From assembly GCA_963642145.1 (NCBI GenBank), contig CAVIFU010000061.1:1-7791 (forward strand): DNA of 7,791 nucleotides, given 5' to 3'. Origin of the DNA: Stercoripulliclostridium_A sp963642145. GTDB taxonomy: Bacteria; Bacillota; Clostridia; Christensenellales; DTU072. Made by a program: the position numbers and the translations under genes. Positions 5,804 to 7,791 of this stretch are shown here, piece by piece (the stretch's first letter is position 1; every line of letters begins with the position of its first letter). The notes under the pieces are model-generated. The model saw nothing but the letters and a program-made list of their open reading frames with translations, did not search any database and had not been told where the DNA came from.

Positions 5804-7595
5804 CGATATTTCTACAATGAAAGATGCTCCGAAAAATGCTTGGAAAACGGCTAAACGGCTGTTCGGACAGCTCTCAAACCAAAAAATACGGCTGATTATC
5901 GTTGTCATATCCGTCATCGTTTCCACCGTACTCAACATATACACGCCCTATTACAGCGCGCGCGTCATGGACGCATTGCTAAGCGTTATCAAAGAATCCG
6001 TCGCAAGCGGCACGCCCTTCAGCATTCGGTGGGAACCGCTCGGCAAAGAACTCACCGCCATTACCGTGATGTACGCCTTCATTTCCGTATTCAACTACTT
6101 CCAATCGGTGCTGATGGCAAGCGTGGCGGAAACGTTGATACTCACTCTGCGCAAGCAAATAAGCGCGAAACTCCATAAGTTACCGCTTAAATTCTTTGAC
6201 GCAAACAAGCCGGGCGAAATCCTCTCGGCGGTAACGGCGGACCTCGACAAAATCTCCGAAACCCTCCAAACGGGCTTACTCAGGCTCATCGTTTCCATCG
6301 GCACGATAATCGGTTCTTTCGCGTTCATGTTCTACTTCAGCCCCATCCTCACGCTGATATTCTTGGGCTTTACCGTTATAAGCTCGGTGCTTACCAAGAT
6401 TGTGGCAAAAAAGAATCTCTACCTCTCTTCCGACAGACAGGAAAAGCTTGCCGTACTCACCGGACTCACGGAAGAACACTTCACCGGAAGAAACGTAATC
6501 AAGGCTTACAATAACCAAACTAACAGTATCGGTATCCTAAACGGCGCGATTGAGTCCGTTGCCAAGGCAAACGAAAAGACGGACTTTTTGACTAACTGCA
6601 TTAACCCCGTCATTCGTTTGCTGTCACGGGTAGCGCAGGGCGTCATACTCCTGCTCGGTTGCAAATGGATGATTGAGGGCGCCATGACTTTCGGCGCGGT
6701 GCAAGCCTACTTCCAATACATGGGCATGTGCTCGGAACCTCTTACGGAAGCCTCGTTCATGATTAACTCTTTGCAATCGGCTCTCGCTTCCGCGGAGCGC
6801 ACGTTTGCGTTTATCGATGAAGAAGAGGAAGTCAAAGATACCGCCTCCCCCGTTCCCCTCGACAGGGCGCAAGGCGTAATAGCTTTTGAGAACGTGGCGT
6901 TCGGCTACACTCCGCAAAAACTACTGATGAGCAACATAAGTTTCCGTGCGGAAAAGGGTCAAAAAATAGCCATAGTCGGCGCGACGGGTGCCGGCAAAAC
7001 AACGCTCATCAACCTCTTGATGCGCTTCTACGAGGTCAACTCGGGCAGAATCACCTTGGACGGCATTCCCACCACCGATTTGACGCGCTATACGCTCAGA
7101 AATAACTTCGGCATGGTTCTGCAAGACACCTGGTTGTTTGAAGGCACCATCGCCCAAAACATCGCCTACGGCAAGGATAACGCCACCATGGAAGAAATCG
7201 TCCAAGCCGCCAAAATGGCAAAAGTTGACTACTTCATCCGCACCATGCCCTTAGGCTACGACACCGTCCTCAACAACGATTGCTCCAACATCTCCGTAGG
7301 GCAACGTCAGCTACTGACAATTGCCAGAGTCTTCCTTGCCAATCCGCCCGTACTCATCTTGGACGAAGCGACGTCGAGCGTTGACACGCGCACGGAAGCG
7401 GAAATCTGCAAGGCAATGGAAGCCCTAATGCAAAACCGCACCTCGTTTGTCATAGCGCACAGGCTTTCCACCATCCGCGACGCCGACATGATACTCTTCA
7501 TGGAGAACGGCAACATCATCGAACAAGGCACGCACGACGCCCTACTCGCAAAGGGCGGAGCGTATGCGGCGCTGTATAACAGTCAATTTGAATAG
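5796..7595 (+). CDS. Heterodimeric ABC multidrug exporter, subunit with the competent ATPase site
   Basis: The 599-residue half-transporter has six predicted transmembrane helices (about residues 31-325) and a nucleotide-binding domain (about 362-595). Between helices 1 and 2 there is a longer outer loop (about 60-85). Motifs are Walker A GATGAGKT (395-402), Q-loop Q443, Walker B VLILDE (519-524) with the catalytic Glu present, D-loop SSVD (527-530) and switch H555. The signature is ISVGQ (499-503): the first Gly of LSGGQ is Val, where related second subunits commonly have Gln. Together with its partner this predicts one working site (this Walker A/B with the partner's FSGGQ) and one mostly non-hydrolysing site (the partner's Walker A/B with ISVGQ). 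Family relatives include TM288, BmrD, LmrD and MdlB-like proteins. It is the last gene of the operon; a hairpin repeat begins five bases after the stop. Confidence 0.94.
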   Translation: MANDISTMKDAPKNAWKTAKRLFGQLSNQKIRLIIVVISVIVSTVLNIYTPYYSARVMDALLSVIKESVASGTPFSIRWEPLGKELTAITVMYAFISVFNYFQSVLMASVAETLILTLRKQISAKLHKLPLKFFDANKPGEILSAVTADLDKISETLQTGLLRLIVSIGTIIGSFAFMFYFSPILTLIFLGFTVISSVLTKIVAKKNLYLSSDRQEKLAVLTGLTEEHFTGRNVIKAYNNQTNSIGILNGAIESVAKANEKTDFLTNCINPVIRLLSRVAQGVILLLGCKWMIEGAMTFGAVQAYFQYMGMCSEPLTEASFMINSLQSALASAERTFAFIDEEEEVKDTASPVPLDRAQGVIAFENVAFGYTPQKLLMSNISFRAEKGQKIAIVGATGAGKTTLINLLMRFYEVNSGRITLDGIPTTDLTRYTLRNNFGMVLQDTWLFEGTIAQNIAYGKDNATMEEIVQAAKMAKVDYFIRTMPLGYDTVLNNDCSNISVGQRQLLTIARVFLANPPVLILDEATSSVDTRTEAEICKAMEALMQNRTSFVIAHRLSTIRDADMILFMENGNIIEQGTHDALLAKGGAYAALYNSQFE

Positions 7596-7599
7596 TATA

Positions 7600-7654
7600 C
7601 GCAACCTTACGGTTGCGGTGATATACACGTCACTTCGTGACGCGGTAAAGGATA
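7600..7654 (+). repeat. Hairpin repeat, copy C (two hairpins), 3' of the ABC operon
   Basis: The stems are CGCAACC/GGTTGCG (7600-7606, 7611-7617, loop TTAC) and CGTCAC/GTGACG (7628-7633, 7637-7642, loop TTC), joined by GTGATATACA and ending in GCGGTAAAGGATA. The 40 bases 7615-7654 match the reverse complement of 1700-1739 at 38 positions, and the two differences are the two sides of one stem base pair. It starts five bases past the operon's stop codon and reads in the same sense relative to its gene as copies A and B. No T-tract follows, so a simple intrinsic terminator is not supported. Confidence 0.82.
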
Positions 7655-7665
7655 AATTATAATAT

Positions 7666-7692
7666 GTTGGGGGACAGCTCTTGTCCCCCAAC
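7666..7692. repeat. GGGACA/TGTCCC palindrome, copy 2, with extended 11-bp stem
   Basis: GTTGGGGGACA (7666-7676) and TGTCCCCCAAC (7682-7692) pair perfectly around loop GCTCT. The core 18 bases are identical to 1653-1670. A run of eight C (7692-7699) follows. On the plus strand the bases after the stem are C-rich rather than T-rich. The structure could help end or protect the exporter transcript, but it does not fit a standard Rho-independent terminator. Confidence 0.75.
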
Positions 7693-7735
7693 CCCCCCCT
7701 CTCATAATTTTCCCCGTTCGTGGCTCCACATAAAC

Positions 7736-7768
7736 CATATTGAAAATCAAAAGCATATGGAAAATCAA
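7736..7768 (+). repeat. Short direct repeat in the AT-rich right edge
   Basis: CATATTGAAAATCAA (7736-7750) and CATATGGAAAATCAA (7754-7768) match at 14 of 15 bases with an 18-base period. The rest of the right edge (7700-7791) is AT-rich with no gene visible. It may be the upstream or repeat region of a gene beyond the window; function unknown. Confidence 0.5.
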
Positions 7769-7791
7769 TAAAATAATAATTTCTACTAATC

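Noticed and set aside
5213..5944. 243-codon open frame on the minus strand
   Set aside because: It is antisense to the ATPase domain of the first exporter subunit and the start of the second, both intact and well recognised.
7666..7692. Rho-independent terminator after the ABC operon
   Set aside because: The 11-bp stem is strong, but it is followed by a C-run, not a T-run, on the plus strand. Kept as a palindrome of unknown role.

Overview
The window looks like chromosomal DNA from an uncultured low- to mid-GC member of the Bacillota (Clostridia-like). This is inferred from strong GGAGG-type ribosome binding sites, sigma-A-type promoters, the gene families present and the short hairpin repeats between genes; no marker gene fixes the taxon. 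It holds five intact protein genes. Three lie on the minus strand (101-1477, 1811-3115, 3161-3985) and two on the plus strand (4070-5803, 5796-7595).

The centre is a self-contained drug-response module. A BmrR-type MerR regulator (3161-3985, minus) is divergent from a two-gene operon (4070-7595, plus) encoding both halves of a heterodimeric ABC exporter. The 84-base gap between them holds a perfect 9-3-9 dyad inside the 19-base spacer of the exporter promoter. This is the classic MerR layout. A second consensus promoter runs the other way for the regulator, and the two -10 boxes overlap on opposite strands. The ABC pair shows the asymmetric ATPase sites typical of TM287/288- and BmrCD-like exporters: the first subunit lacks the catalytic Glu and the H-loop His, and the second has an altered signature motif.

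To the left, 45 bases downstream of merR, is a condensation-superfamily (alcohol acetyltransferase-like) gene. It has its own near-consensus promoter, whose predicted start point is only about three bases from the ATG. Further left, after a 333-base spacer, is an AAA ATPase of the AAA_14/DUF4143 type. Three copies of a 20-mer with an exact 33-base period lie directly upstream of its start.

Three copies of a hairpin repeat lie just 3' of the three transcription units that end in the window (1-100, 1700-1785, 7600-7654). All three have the same polarity relative to the gene they follow. The two best copies differ only by a compensated base-pair change in the stem. A second palindrome (GGGACAGCTCTTGTCCCC) accompanies two of the three. 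These non-coding repeats are the least explained part of the window. The coding genes belong to known families.
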